Below, in pieces: positions 1 to 8,916 of a DNA stretch of 64,000 nucleotides. The notes beneath the pieces were generated by a model. The model was not told the origin of the DNA. It worked only from the letters and a program-made list of their open reading frames with translations, and made no database searches. This DNA is from an uncultured Clostridium sp. GTDB taxonomy: Bacteria; Bacillota; Clostridia; Lachnospirales; Lachnospiraceae. Where the stretch lies: contig NZ_URHZ01000001.1 in the NCBI RefSeq assembly GCF_900547735.1, positions 1 through 64,000 on the forward strand. The letters run 5' to 3'. Both the position numbers and the translations under genes were made by a program. Numbering within the stretch: the first letter of the stretch is position 1; the number at the start of each line of letters is the position of its first letter.

Positions 1-1
1 A

Positions 2-1486
2 AAGCAGCATACATCCTATGTGGCACAGACAGAATATTATCAGCAGTATATTCAAAGTCGAGAGGATTGGGAGTATGTCGGAATTTTTGCTGACGAAGCG
101 AAAACCGCAACTAAGGTAAAAAATCGTGACGAATTTTTACGGATGATGAAGGAATGCGAAAAAGGTAATATTGATATGATTATCACCAAATCCGTCACAA
201 GGTTTGCCAGAAATACGGTAGACAGCATAGAAACCATCCGAAAGCTGAAAGCACTTGGAATATCGGTATTTTTTGAAAAGGAAAATATCAATACCATGTC
301 CGAGCAGAGCGAGCAAATGCTGACCATTTTAAGCTCCATCGCACAGGGAGAATCGGAGAGCATTTCTACTAATAATCGCTGGGGCATCCAAAAACGATTT
401 CAAGATGGCAGCTTCAATATCGGTTGCGTTGCATACGGATATACCAAGGATGAAGATGGCGAGCTTATCATAAAAGAGGATGAAGCAGAAATCATCCGCA
501 GGATTTTCAATGAATATCTCGCAGGAAAAGGTAGTTACACCATTGCAAAAGAATTAAACTATGATAGCATTCCAACCATCCGCAATGCAGAAAAATGGAA
601 TGACAGCGTGGTAAAGGCGATTTTGCAAAATCCCATCTATGAGGGTGAGCTGCTTATGCAGAAAACTTATACGACAGAGGTGCTCCCTTTTACCAAAAAG
701 CGAAATAATGGCGAACTGCCAATGTATTCTATCAAAGAAAATCACCCGGCTATTATCACACAACAGCAGGCAGAAAGAGTGAGAGAAATCTATGCCTACC
801 GCAGAATACAGATGGGTGTTGATGACAGTGGCAAATACCAAAACCGCTATGAATTCAGCAGTAAAATCATCTGTAAAGAATGCGGCGGAGTATTCCGCAG
901 GCAAAAAATTTATATTGGAAAACCATACGAGAAAATACAATGGTGCTGCATTACTCACATAGAGAACATCAAAAAGTGTAAAATGAAAGCAGTGAGAGAG
1001 GACATGATCAAGAACGCCTATCTCACCATGTGGAATAAGCTGGTCAGCAATTACAGTGAAATACTCTATCCCCTCTTGGAATCGCTAAAGAGTCTCAGAA
1101 CCAGCCCAGAGCAGGAAGTGCAGATATTAGAGTTAAATAATAAAATAACGGAATTAACAGAGCAGAGTCGTATCCTAAGCAGAGTTGTGCAAAAGGGATA
1201 TATCGACTCTGCTATTTTTATGGAACAGCAAAACACCTTGAATGTACAAATTGAAGAATACAAGAAACGAAGAAATACCCTGCTTGATGATAATGGGTAT
1301 GAAAAAGAAATTGACGGTACAAACAGGCTGCTGCAAATTATTAAATATAACCCTGTCATTATGGAGGAATATCAAGAGGAATTATTTATCCATACCGTAG
1401 ATAAGGTGCTAATCGGAAATAACGGAGATATCACCTTCCGACTGATTAATAGCCTTGAACTGACAGAAATAATTATAAGGGGGTGA
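2..1486 (+). CDS. Large serine recombinase, 5' end outside window
   Basis: Site-specific recombinase of the large serine family, which integrates or excises mobile DNA. The reading frame is open from base 2, so the gene begins upstream and the segment carrying the catalytic serine is not visible. What is seen: the rest of the resolvase fold with the motif TKSVTRFARNT near residue 60 of the visible part, the recombinase domain from about residue 130 (GYTKDEDGEL onward), a zinc ribbon with CKEC and a later Cys pair near residues 290-325, and a coiled-coil tail. It lies 6 bp before a second recombinase-like gene, and a third follows; such triplets mark the end of integrative elements in clostridia. 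The first ATG, at base 20, is not a real start. Confidence 0.9.
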   Translation, partial: KQHTSYVAQTEYYQQYIQSREDWEYVGIFADEAKTATKVKNRDEFLRMMKECEKGNIDMIITKSVTRFARNTVDSIETIRKLKALGISVFFEKENINTMSEQSEQMLTILSSIAQGESESISTNNRWGIQKRFQDGSFNIGCVAYGYTKDEDGELIIKEDEAEIIRRIFNEYLAGKGSYTIAKELNYDSIPTIRNAEKWNDSVVKAILQNPIYEGELLMQKTYTTEVLPFTKKRNNGELPMYSIKENHPAIITQQQAERVREIYAYRRIQMGVDDSGKYQNRYEFSSKIICKECGGVFRRQKIYIGKPYEKIQWCCITHIENIKKCKMKAVREDMIKNAYLTMWNKLVSNYSEILYPLLESLKSLRTSPEQEVQILELNNKITELTEQSRILSRVVQKGYIDSAIFMEQQNTLNVQIEEYKKRRNTLLDDNGYEKEIDGTNRLLQIIKYNPVIMEEYQEELFIHTVDKVLIGNNGDITFRLINSLELTEIIIRG

Positions 1487-1492
1487 ACCAAA

Positions 1493-2464
1493 GTGCAAAC
1501 ACACTTACCCATTGGCTATAAAATGGTGGATGGCAAAATTCAGATTGAACAGGAAAAATCAGCTACTGTAAAGAAAATCTACAGCGAATATGTCAATGGA
1601 AAATCCATACTCGCTATCTCAAAAGAGCTAAAAGAAAATAATGTACCCAATGCCAATAATAAAACCAACTGGACGCATGGTGCAGTGGGAAAAATCTTGC
1701 AAAACATCAAGTACATGGGTGATGACCTTTATCCCCCACTTATCATCAAGGAACTGTTCCATCAGGCAAAGAAAAAACGGCAGCAAAAAACAGCACAGTT
1801 AGGGAGAACGGCACAGCTCAACAGTATGAATAATCATAACGCATTCACCAACAAAATATTTTGCGGAGAGTGCGGAGAGCCGTACCGCAAATATGTGGAA
1901 CACTGCGGTAAGCCGCAGGAAAAGGTACGCTGGAAATGTAAAAAGTACATTTTTAATAACAGAGTTGTATGCAGAAACCTTTTTTATACTGAGGATGAAA
2001 TAAAGGCTGTTGTTATATCAGCAATCAATAAACTGCTGCAAAAAAGAAAGCTACTGGATAAGCCTTATCGAAAAGAACCTCTGAAAAAGGATTTGGCGCT
2101 AAGAGAGGTAGAGATGCAAGTTGCAGACTTGGAGGAACAAGAACAGTTTTCCTCGCCGGATCTTGCAACGCTTATCTTCAAACGAGCAGAGCTTACCTAC
2201 AAAGCTTCAAAAATAGAGGATTATCAATTTGCCACCCAACGGATTAGGGAGAGCATAGAGGAAATCCACGAACAGACGGATTTTAACGAAGAACTGATGG
2301 TGCAGATTATCAAAAAAATCACCATCTACAAAGATGGAAAAATAGAAACAGAATTTATCAATGGACTGAAATTCAGTGAAATCTTAGAATATAAACGAAA
2401 GGATGAGCCTAATGGCAGTACAGAAAAAGAATGTGGCGATTATACCGCCGCAGATGAAATATGA
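1493..2464 (+). CDS. Recombinase-family protein without catalytic domain
   Basis: This 323-residue protein starts directly in the recombinase DNA-binding domain (GYKMVDGKIQIEQ) and continues through a zinc ribbon (CGECGEPYRK, later a second Cys pair) and a coiled-coil tail. It has no resolvase domain and therefore no catalytic serine. The GTG start follows AAGGGGGTGAACC, a strong ribosome site. It sits between two recombinases, 6 bp after the first and overlapping the third by about 50 bp, so the three are probably co-translated. By inference it is a DNA-binding partner or directionality helper for its neighbours. It could instead be a degenerate paralogue, but the clean start and intact frame argue for a working gene. 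Confidence 0.82.
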   Translation: MQTHLPIGYKMVDGKIQIEQEKSATVKKIYSEYVNGKSILAISKELKENNVPNANNKTNWTHGAVGKILQNIKYMGDDLYPPLIIKELFHQAKKKRQQKTAQLGRTAQLNSMNNHNAFTNKIFCGECGEPYRKYVEHCGKPQEKVRWKCKKYIFNNRVVCRNLFYTEDEIKAVVISAINKLLQKRKLLDKPYRKEPLKKDLALREVEMQVADLEEQEQFSSPDLATLIFKRAELTYKASKIEDYQFATQRIRESIEEIHEQTDFNEELMVQIIKKITIYKDGKIETEFINGLKFSEILEYKRKDEPNGSTEKECGDYTAADEI

Positions 2465-4064
2465 TAAACAGCTTCGAGTAGAGCAGAAAACCTTGCGTGT
2501 AGCCGCCTACTGCCGAGTAAGCACCTTGCTTGAGCAGCAGGAGGGCAGCTATGAAGCTCAGGTAGATTACTATACCAATAAAATAAACAGCAATCCCAAC
2601 TGGAAGTGTGCCGGTATATTCGCTGACGACGGCAAAAGTGCCACGCAGACCAATAAGCGTGATGACTTCAATGCCATGATAGATGCCTGCCTTGCAGGTA
2701 AAATAGACTTAGTCCTTACCAAATCAGTCAGCAGGTTCGCCAGAAATACCGTAGATGCCTTACAGAACATCCGAAAGCTGAAAGAGAAAAGTATCCCCAT
2801 CATCTTCGAAAAAGAGGGCGTGAATACAATGGAAAGCGGTGGAGAGCTTCTCATCACCATTCTAAGCAGCCAGGCACAAGAGGAAAGCCGTAACATCAGC
2901 GAAAATACAAGATGGGGTGTGACAAGAAGATTTGAGAATGGAATCGTCCAGGTCAACCACAAGAAATTTTTAGGCTACACCAAAGATGAGGACGGAAACC
3001 TTGTGGTAGTGCCGGAAGAAGCAGTCATCGTCAAGCGGATTTTCCGAGAATATCTTGAGGGCAGTAGTATTATAAACATTGCCCGAGGGCTCCAGCGAGA
3101 TGGCATTAAAACAGTAACAGGGCTTGACCACTGGCACCCAGGAACCATAGATAAAATGCTCTCAAACGAGAAACTGTGCGGGGATGCCTGTATGCAGAAA
3201 ACCTATACCGTAGATTTCCTCACCAAGAAAAAGGTTAAAAATGATGGCTATGTCAGACAATACTATATCGAAGATAATCATGAAGCTATCATACCCAAGG
3301 AGCTGTTCCATCAGGTGCAGGAAGAAAAGCTCCGCAGAGCTTCTCTGAATAAAGCGGCGGTAACCCGAAAGAAAAACAAAGAGGAAAAAGAAAAAAGCAA
3401 ATACAGCTCCAAATACATACTGACCGACCTCATGGTCTGTGCGGAATGTGGACACGCCTATCGCAGGCAGATATGGAGCAAATACGGTGAAAAATCGGCA
3501 GTATGGAGATGCGAAGATAGGCTCAAGCAAGGTAAAAAGTCAAGATGTCAGAACTCACCGACCTTAAAAGAGGAACAGCTACACGATGCCATCATGACAG
3601 CCATAAACAGTGTGGTGGAAAATACAGGTGAATTTATAGGCACCTTCCGAGAAAATGTCATCAGAGTAATCGGCAGCTACAGCACCCAAGGAGTTACAAG
3701 CGAATATGATACGCAGATAGAAAAGCTGCAGCAGCAAATGCTGATACTCATAGAAAATAATGCAAAGCAAGGAGCTGTCAGCGAGGATTTCGATGCAGAA
3801 TATAAGCAATTATCCGAGCAGATCAATGAGCTAAAAACAGCCAAAATCCAAATGGTACAGGCACAGAAACAAGCAGAAAACTACAAAGAGCGTGTGGATC
3901 AGCTGGATAAGGCAATCACCACGGTAAACCCACAGGTGCGAGAGTTCGACCAAGACCTTGTAAAACGGCTCATATCCTCCATCAGAGTGCATAAGGGCAT
4001 GAAACTGGAGATACAATTCCACTCGGGGATTGTGGTAAAACAGGAAGTAGACTACTATGAATAG
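2412..4064 (+). CDS. Large serine recombinase
   Basis: Complete serine recombinase of about 550 residues. The N-terminal resolvase domain carries the catalytic motif AAYCRVST (serine near residue 37) and TKSVSRFARNT, followed by the recombinase domain (GYTKDEDGNL near residue 190), a zinc ribbon (CAECGHAYRRQ and a C-x5-C-type second half near residues 335-380) and a long coiled coil, a standard architecture for phage and ICE integrases. I prefer the ATG at 2412 over 2403 because AAAGGATG then lies 7 bp upstream. It overlaps the end of the catalytic-less recombinase. It probably catalyses attP x attB integration of the element whose remainder lies to the left of the window. Confidence 0.93.
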   Translation: MAVQKKNVAIIPPQMKYDKQLRVEQKTLRVAAYCRVSTLLEQQEGSYEAQVDYYTNKINSNPNWKCAGIFADDGKSATQTNKRDDFNAMIDACLAGKIDLVLTKSVSRFARNTVDALQNIRKLKEKSIPIIFEKEGVNTMESGGELLITILSSQAQEESRNISENTRWGVTRRFENGIVQVNHKKFLGYTKDEDGNLVVVPEEAVIVKRIFREYLEGSSIINIARGLQRDGIKTVTGLDHWHPGTIDKMLSNEKLCGDACMQKTYTVDFLTKKKVKNDGYVRQYYIEDNHEAIIPKELFHQVQEEKLRRASLNKAAVTRKKNKEEKEKSKYSSKYILTDLMVCAECGHAYRRQIWSKYGEKSAVWRCEDRLKQGKKSRCQNSPTLKEEQLHDAIMTAINSVVENTGEFIGTFRENVIRVIGSYSTQGVTSEYDTQIEKLQQQMLILIENNAKQGAVSEDFDAEYKQLSEQINELKTAKIQMVQAQKQAENYKERVDQLDKAITTVNPQVREFDQDLVKRLISSIRVHKGMKLEIQFHSGIVVKQEVDYYE

Positions 4065-4074
4065 GCAGTAAAAT

Positions 4075-4154
4075 AGGAGTGGGGTGTGTTCCCCGCTCCT
4101 ATGATAAAATTGCTAAGACTAAAGCCTTTGGTGCGTGTCGAGGGCTTTAGTCTT
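4075..4154 (+). terminator. Two hairpins after recombinase operon
   Basis: Two stem-loops follow the third recombinase. The first pairs 4075-4084 with 4091-4100 (one G-T pair). The second pairs 4115-4126 (AAGACTAAAGCC) with 4143-4154, a perfect 12-bp stem. The second is followed by a weakly T-rich stretch. They may terminate transcription; recombinase attachment sites also tend to lie in such gaps, so the second could be part of an att region. Confidence 0.5.
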
Positions 4155-4253
4155 TGCAATTATTAGAACAAGAAGGTTGATGTTGTAATAAGGCAAAAAA
4201 AGATATAAAATAAAGTGTGTAGATTAGCGAATAAACATGAGAGGAAAATCACT

Positions 4254-5099
4254 ATGAAAAAGCCTGTAAAAGAAACTATTCATGCTAAAGGTGTAGATAT
4301 AACCATATATACACATAATTTTCAAGATGAATTTTTATCATTGACGGATATTGCACGCTATAAAAATGCAGATTATCCAAGTGATGTGATTAATAATTGG
4401 ATGCGTAATCGTAACACAGTTGAATATTTGGGGATTTGGGAGCGAATACATAACCCTGATTTCAATTCCCTCGAATTCGAGGGAATTGACCGAGAAGCAG
4501 GTCGTAATGCTTTTGTGCTTACACCGAAGCGTTGGATTGAAACGACAGCTGCAATTGGAATGACCTCAAAGCAAGGAAGATATGCTGCAACTTTTGCACA
4601 TAAAGATATTGCATTAAAATTTGCAGCATGGCTTTCCCCTGAGTTTGAATTGTATATCATTAAAGACTATCAACGATTGAAAAGTGATGATAGTAGCCGC
4701 CTTTCATTAAATTGGAATTTAAACCGTGAAATTGCAAAACTGAATTACAGAATTCACACAGATGCAATTAAGGGGAATCTTATTCCGCCGCAGCTGACGC
4801 CGTATCAGATATCCGTTACTTACGCCAGTGAAGCAGATGTGCTGAATGTTGCATTATTTGGTATTACCGCAAAAGAATGGCGAGAGCAAAACCCCGGTAA
4901 AGCTGGCAATATGCGAGATGATGCTACACTAAACCAGCTACTTGTCTTGTCTAATATGGAAAGCTATAATGCTATTCTAATTGAGCAAGGAAAGCCGCAG
5001 GGGGAGCGATTAAAATTGCTAAATGAATTGGCAATCAGACAATTGAAAACCATAGAACAAATCAATACAGATACCATTAAAAAGCTTGAAGAAAAATAG
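4254..5099 (+). CDS. KilA-N domain protein
   Basis: Protein of about 281 residues with a KilA-N DNA-binding domain in its first 150 residues: FLSLTDIARYKNAD, VINNWMRNRNTVEYLG and KDIALKFAAWLSPEFELYII are hallmark segments of this phage and mobile-element family. The C-terminal half is charged and helical. The ATG at 4254 follows GAGAGGAAAATC and is preferred over an upstream in-frame start at 4215 that lacks a ribosome site. KilA-N proteins are common cargo of phages and ICEs and often act as transcription factors or antirepressor-like proteins. Its place next to three recombinases suggests it belongs to the same element. Confidence 0.85.
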   Translation: MKKPVKETIHAKGVDITIYTHNFQDEFLSLTDIARYKNADYPSDVINNWMRNRNTVEYLGIWERIHNPDFNSLEFEGIDREAGRNAFVLTPKRWIETTAAIGMTSKQGRYAATFAHKDIALKFAAWLSPEFELYIIKDYQRLKSDDSSRLSLNWNLNREIAKLNYRIHTDAIKGNLIPPQLTPYQISVTYASEADVLNVALFGITAKEWREQNPGKAGNMRDDATLNQLLVLSNMESYNAILIEQGKPQGERLKLLNELAIRQLKTIEQINTDTIKKLEEK

Positions 5100-5241
5100 A
5101 TGAATAGGTCTCATTTATGACGGAAGATGTGTTGCCGCCAAGGAACTGTTAGGTCTTGGCAGCATACTTATTGTCTCCTCAAGGCATGTCGAGTGTATAA
5201 TAATGATGCGGAATTGTGGTTTGGAGAAAAAATAGAGACTT

Positions 5242-5322
5242 AAACTACAACATATAGTAGTTTTTGCGGAAAAATCGGGAGAAAAATCAGGCTAAAAACG
5301 GCCGATTTTGACCCCGATTTTT
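5242..5322. repeat. Nested inverted repeats in 5.1-5.5 kb gap
   Basis: The gap 5100-5504 holds no convincing gene. It contains AAACTAC (5242-5248) paired with GTAGTTT (5257-5263), and AAAAATCGGG (5270-5279) paired with CCCGATTTTT (5313-5322) with a second copy of AAAAATC inside. The larger palindrome ends in a T-run and could be a bidirectional terminator or the border of the recombinase element. Confidence 0.45.
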
Positions 5323-5504
5323 TGGCTCTTCCACAGATGTGAGATAGATAAAAGGAGATATGGAGTAAAAATCAAGGGCTGACCGACTGATCACCGAATC
5401 CGAAGTCAGATTCCATATTTACCAGATTATCTGCCGCCAAGCATACCGTAGTGGAATTGAACCAGGCGGTAAAAGCAATATGAGAAGTGAGCGATAGGTT
5501 GGAG

Positions 5505-6365
5505 ATGTCAAGGAAAAAGCTGCTGGCTTCGCTGGAGGCAGAGGTTCCCAGAGATATAGACGCTGTGTGCAGCGTGATACGAAATCATGGAGATTATAAA
5601 TTTTTGCCGATAGATGATCTGAGCCCAGAGGAGTTTGCAAAGTATATATTGAGGATCCATCATGTGGCAATCGAACTGAAAATGGAGATTTTCTATGATT
5701 TGAAGGAGTTTGGAAGGCAGAAAACGAGGGAAAATGGCCCTGTCAATACTTACTATGATGTTCTGGTCGATAAGGTCCGCCCGATCCCACAAATCAACGC
5801 AGACTTGCAAGAATTCCGGTTCTACAATTCGTTGGCCTTGACTGCTTATTGGAATGACAGGGATTCCACTTTAGCGGTTATATTGGGCGGTGAGACGGCA
5901 ATTCTTTTTAAAGATTTGATACAGGAGAAGATAAATAAAAACTTGGGTGACTGTTCGGAGAAGGGGCTGGCAATGTACCTCTCAAATGAACTGCTGGGTA
6001 AGAGGATTTTTACCATGTACCCAAATGTTGAGGAATATGGGGGAGAGTTATGGGGAGTCCTTACCGTAAAAACATACGGGGAATTAAATCAGCGGGAGCT
6101 GGAGGCATTACGAGAAGAGTGGAGAACCATGGCAGACGGTGGCTGGGGAGAGGATTTATTTTACCGCCCGATACTGACCAAGCGAGGGGAAAATTATATC
6201 GGATTCTGGGACACAGACAATAATGACAATCTGTTCATAAAAATTGAGGATGCATTTAAATGGGAATTTCCAGATGGTATTCATCCGGGCCGGCTAAGAG
6301 GTGAAGTGACCGAGGAATCGGAATCGCCATTTAAAAGTTTTATAAGTCCATTCTTCTCTGAATGA
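5505..6365 (+). CDS. Hypothetical protein, mobile-element type
   Basis: Soluble protein of about 286 residues that I do not recognise as a named family. The middle contains LAVILGGETAILFKD and a segment LNQRELEALREEW followed by DGGWGEDLFYRP, similar in style to C-terminal modules of Firmicutes plasmid/ICE accessory proteins. No signal peptide or membrane helix is seen. An in-frame GTG exists at 5487; the ATG at 5505 is chosen because AGG lies about 7 bp upstream. It stands alone between the recombinase element and the GNAT gene and is probably a passenger of the mobile region. Confidence 0.65.
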   Translation: MSRKKLLASLEAEVPRDIDAVCSVIRNHGDYKFLPIDDLSPEEFAKYILRIHHVAIELKMEIFYDLKEFGRQKTRENGPVNTYYDVLVDKVRPIPQINADLQEFRFYNSLALTAYWNDRDSTLAVILGGETAILFKDLIQEKINKNLGDCSEKGLAMYLSNELLGKRIFTMYPNVEEYGGELWGVLTVKTYGELNQRELEALREEWRTMADGGWGEDLFYRPILTKRGENYIGFWDTDNNDNLFIKIEDAFKWEFPDGIHPGRLRGEVTEESESPFKSFISPFFSE

Positions 6366-6374
6366 AATAGAATA

Positions 6375-6425
6375 GAACAAATGTTCTGGAATACTATTGC
6401 ACTCTTTTTCGCGGTCCTGTATAAT
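6375..6425 (+). promoter_or_regulatory. Promoter with LexA-like palindrome
   Basis: A near-consensus promoter TTGCAC (6397-6402), 17 bp, TATAAT (6420-6425) precedes the GNAT gene. Directly upstream of the -35 is GAACAAATGTTC (6375-6386), which fits the GAAC-N4-GTTC core of the Gram-positive LexA (SOS) box. The whole arrangement is conserved at 30898-30948 before the duplicated GNAT gene, with the centre changed to ATTT but the palindrome kept. Confidence 0.6.
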
Positions 6426-6454
6426 AGGATCAGAAGCAGGAAGGAGAAGTTTGC

Positions 6455-6880
6455 GTGATACGGTTGTTTGAATTTCGAGATTTAGATAAAATAATGGAGA
6501 TCTGGCTGGAGGGAAATCTGCAGGCCCATGCATTTATAGGGAAAGAACACTGGAAGCAGAACTATGAATCAGTCAAAACGGTTCTGCCCAATGCGGAAGT
6601 ATATGTGTTTGAGGAGGCGGGGGAGATACGGGGCTTCATTGGAATGGAGGCCGATTACATTGCCGGATTATTTATAAAAGAGGAGTACCGGGGCAGGGGA
6701 ATCGGTCACCAGCTGATTGAGACTGTAAAGCGGAAGAAGCGTCTGTCCCTACATGTATATAAAAGAAACACTGGAGCAGTGGCATTTTATCGGGCAGAAG
6801 GTTTCAAGATTCAACAGAGCATGACAGAAAAAGAGAGAGGGGAGAAAGAATTCCTGATGGTTTACGGTGAATCGGAATAG
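6455..6880 (+). CDS. GNAT-family N-acetyltransferase
   Basis: 141-residue acetyl-CoA-dependent acetyltransferase. The acetyl-CoA binding motif A is visible as GLFIKEEYRGRGIGHQLIE (about residues 70-88) and the C-terminal motif B as NTGAVAFYRAEGFKI. The GTG start follows AAGGAGAAGTTTGC, a good ribosome site. It closely resembles small YjaB/ElaA-like GNATs that act on small molecules or protein N-termini; the substrate is unknown. It is followed by a DUF5131 gene, and the pair has a decayed second copy at 30.9-31.6 kb. Confidence 0.88.
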   Translation: MIRLFEFRDLDKIMEIWLEGNLQAHAFIGKEHWKQNYESVKTVLPNAEVYVFEEAGEIRGFIGMEADYIAGLFIKEEYRGRGIGHQLIETVKRKKRLSLHVYKRNTGAVAFYRAEGFKIQQSMTEKERGEKEFLMVYGESE

Positions 6881-6943
6881 AGGTATGTTTGGAAAACTAT
6901 AGTAAAGATCGTTACCTGTTTTGTAATTTGTGGGGGTGGTACG

Positions 6944-7678
6944 ATGCCAACGTGGAACCCTTGGCATGGCTGTAAGAAAATTAGTCCGGGCTGTCTGAAT
7001 TGCTATGTGTATCGCAGAGACGCGGAATTTGGAAAAGACAGTAGCATTATATCTAAAACGGTCAGCTTTCATCTGCCCGTTAAGCGCAGCCGAAGCGGTG
7101 AGTATAAGCTCCAGCCCGGAGGAGAATGTGTTTATACCTGCATGACCTCGGATTTCTTTTTGGAGGAGGCCGATGAGTGGAGGCTCGCGGTATGGAACAT
7201 GATCCGGGAGCGCAGCGATCTGCAGTTTGTGATTATCACAAAACGAATCCATCGCTTTCGCGTAGGTCTTCCAGAGGATTGGGGAGGCGGATATAACCAT
7301 GTTACCATCTGCTGCACCTGTGAAAACCAGAAGATGGCGGACGCCAGGCTGCCGATTTTCCTGGAATTGCCCATCCGGCATCGTACTATTATCCATGAGC
7401 CTATGCTGGAGGCAGTGGATATCCGCGAGTACCTGGCTGGCGGTCAGATTGAGCAGGTAACCTGTGGCGGAGAGTCGGGGCCGGAGGCCAGAATCTGTGA
7501 TTTTGCATGGGTTTTAAATACAATGCAGCAGTGCATGGAATATGATGTCCCATTCTGGTTTAAGCAGACCGGAGCGAACTTCAAAAAGGGAAAACGTGTG
7601 TATTACATTGAGCGCAAGGATCAGATGAGCCAGGCCGAGAAGGCTGGGATTAATTATAGACATGAACATAGGGTATAA
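6944..7678 (+). CDS. DUF5131 family protein (phage Gp37/Gp68-like)
   Basis: 244-residue protein of the DUF5131 family, first described from phage proteins. The N-terminus has the signature WNPWHGCKKISPGCLNCY with three cysteines spaced C-x6-C-x2-C, and the later segments VIITKR, CCTCENQ, HEPML and TCGGESGPEARICD are conserved in the family. The cysteines suggest metal or Fe-S binding, and the fold has been compared with radical-SAM-like barrels; no reaction is assigned. The start follows GTGGGGGTGGT. Two decayed copies of its 3' half occur at 30191-30300 and 31436-31643. Confidence 0.85.
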   Translation: MPTWNPWHGCKKISPGCLNCYVYRRDAEFGKDSSIISKTVSFHLPVKRSRSGEYKLQPGGECVYTCMTSDFFLEEADEWRLAVWNMIRERSDLQFVIITKRIHRFRVGLPEDWGGGYNHVTICCTCENQKMADARLPIFLELPIRHRTIIHEPMLEAVDIREYLAGGQIEQVTCGGESGPEARICDFAWVLNTMQQCMEYDVPFWFKQTGANFKKGKRVYYIERKDQMSQAEKAGINYRHEHRV

Positions 7679-7839
7679 AAAGATGTGTAAGAACAGATAC
7701 GATTCTGGAAGATTTTGTTCTTAGCTTTTGTTAATAGACATTACTTTCCGAATGAACTAAGAATATGATAGTTACGACAGTATGGATATAGATAAATTTG
7801 AATTTGTAATAGAGCTTATTTATATAGGAGGAATTACCA

Positions 7840-8301
7840 ATGCAAGATTTTTTTGAAGCATTAACAAGTGAGAGTAAAAACACAGCATTACCTGACGAGT
7901 ATAATTATTTTGGAAAACTTATCGGCAGTTGGGCGATAAACTATATTGAGGGTAACAATTCCCTTGCAATTAAAGGGGAATGGTATTTCTCATGGGTTCT
8001 TGAAGGAATGGCGATTCAAGATGTTATTATTCTGCCCGATTATGAATGTGGGACATCGTTGCGTATCTATAATCCCGATACACACGCATGGGATGTAGCT
8101 TATGGTTATACTGGAAAAATAATACAGCTTGAAGCAAAAAAACAAGATGACATGATAATGCTCACCTTCGTCAATGATGAAAGAAGAAAGTGGGTTTTTA
8201 CGAATATAGAGGATAATCGTTTTCATTGGGAAAACATTACTGTAAAAGATGATGGCGATTGGTATATAAATGCGGAAATATATGCTGAACGTATCATATA
8301 A
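7840..8301 (+). CDS. Conserved hypothetical, beta-barrel-like
   Basis: 153-residue soluble protein with alternating aromatic and polar strands (GSWAINYIEGNN, GEWYFSWVLEGMAIQDV, KWVFTNIEDNRFHWENI). This pattern resembles small DUF1579/lipocalin-like barrels. The ATG follows ATAGGAGGAATTACC, an excellent ribosome site. Its AT-rich composition matches the next three small genes, suggesting they arrived together. The 160 bp before it (7680-7839) has no gene but is homologous to 31644-31800. Confidence 0.7.
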   Translation: MQDFFEALTSESKNTALPDEYNYFGKLIGSWAINYIEGNNSLAIKGEWYFSWVLEGMAIQDVIILPDYECGTSLRIYNPDTHAWDVAYGYTGKIIQLEAKKQDDMIMLTFVNDERRKWVFTNIEDNRFHWENITVKDDGDWYINAEIYAERII

Positions 8302-8368
8302 CTAATGTTCATAATGTTACAAATTCCAGGTTTGTGGGATTGGAAAATTAGAATTGATGGAAAAAATT

Positions 8369-8533
8369 ATGATAAAAAAGTTGGCTTTGATATTAAGCGT
8401 AATATTTATAATATTAACATTTGTTGGAGCTGGATATGTCCTCTTTAATGGTGGAAAAGTTAATGCAGGGTATGCTTGTGTGCCTATGATTTTTGCATTG
8501 ATTTCTATGTTTTTTTATCGGGAGTACAAGTAA
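8369..8533 (+). CDS. Small membrane protein
   Basis: 54-residue ORF, short enough to be missed by length cut-offs. It encodes two hydrophobic segments, KLALILSVIFIILTFVGAGYV and CVPMIFALISMFFY, joined by a short polar loop and ending in REYK, a typical two-helix membrane peptide. An in-frame ATG at 8357 would add four residues; neither start has a strong ribosome site. Its function is unknown. Confidence 0.55.
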   Translation: MIKKLALILSVIFIILTFVGAGYVLFNGGKVNAGYACVPMIFALISMFFYREYK

Positions 8534-8534
8534 A

Positions 8535-8858
8535 GTGCAAATCCCACCTGATAAGGAAGGAAAATTGGAATTTTGCCAAGGTGAAAAAATGATTATATTA
8601 AATATTCTTCAAGGCGTTTCTTTGAATACAGGTGAAAAATTGTTATTGGAAGAAGGTTATATTGCAGAAGAATGTATCGAAAAAAACGATACTTCATGCG
8701 ACAAGTTATTCCTTTATCCTTATTGCTTATATGATACTCAAGGAAAAAAACTTGATTGTGTTTATCTTGCCGAATATTGTAATTACGTAATTGATGATGA
8801 ATATATAGATGGTAGGATGATGTGGAAATCTATCAAAGCAAAATGGACAAGGAGATAA
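8535..8858 (+). CDS. Hypothetical protein
   Basis: 107-residue acidic ORF beginning with GTG right after the small membrane gene. It has no recognised domain; the sequence around CDKLFLYPYCLYDTQG and CVYLAEYCNYVIDD looks protein-like and is rich in Cys and Tyr. No good ribosome site precedes the GTG, and an in-frame ATG at residue 19 (MIILNILQG) is an alternative start. It could be the 3' part of a larger decayed gene. Confidence 0.4.
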   Translation: MQIPPDKEGKLEFCQGEKMIILNILQGVSLNTGEKLLLEEGYIAEECIEKNDTSCDKLFLYPYCLYDTQGKKLDCVYLAEYCNYVIDDEYIDGRMMWKSIKAKWTRR

Positions 8859-8916
8859 TGGCCTGCCAACTTCCAGCTTGTCGGGAAGAAAAATTTGAAG
8901 TTGAGGGGGGATTTTT

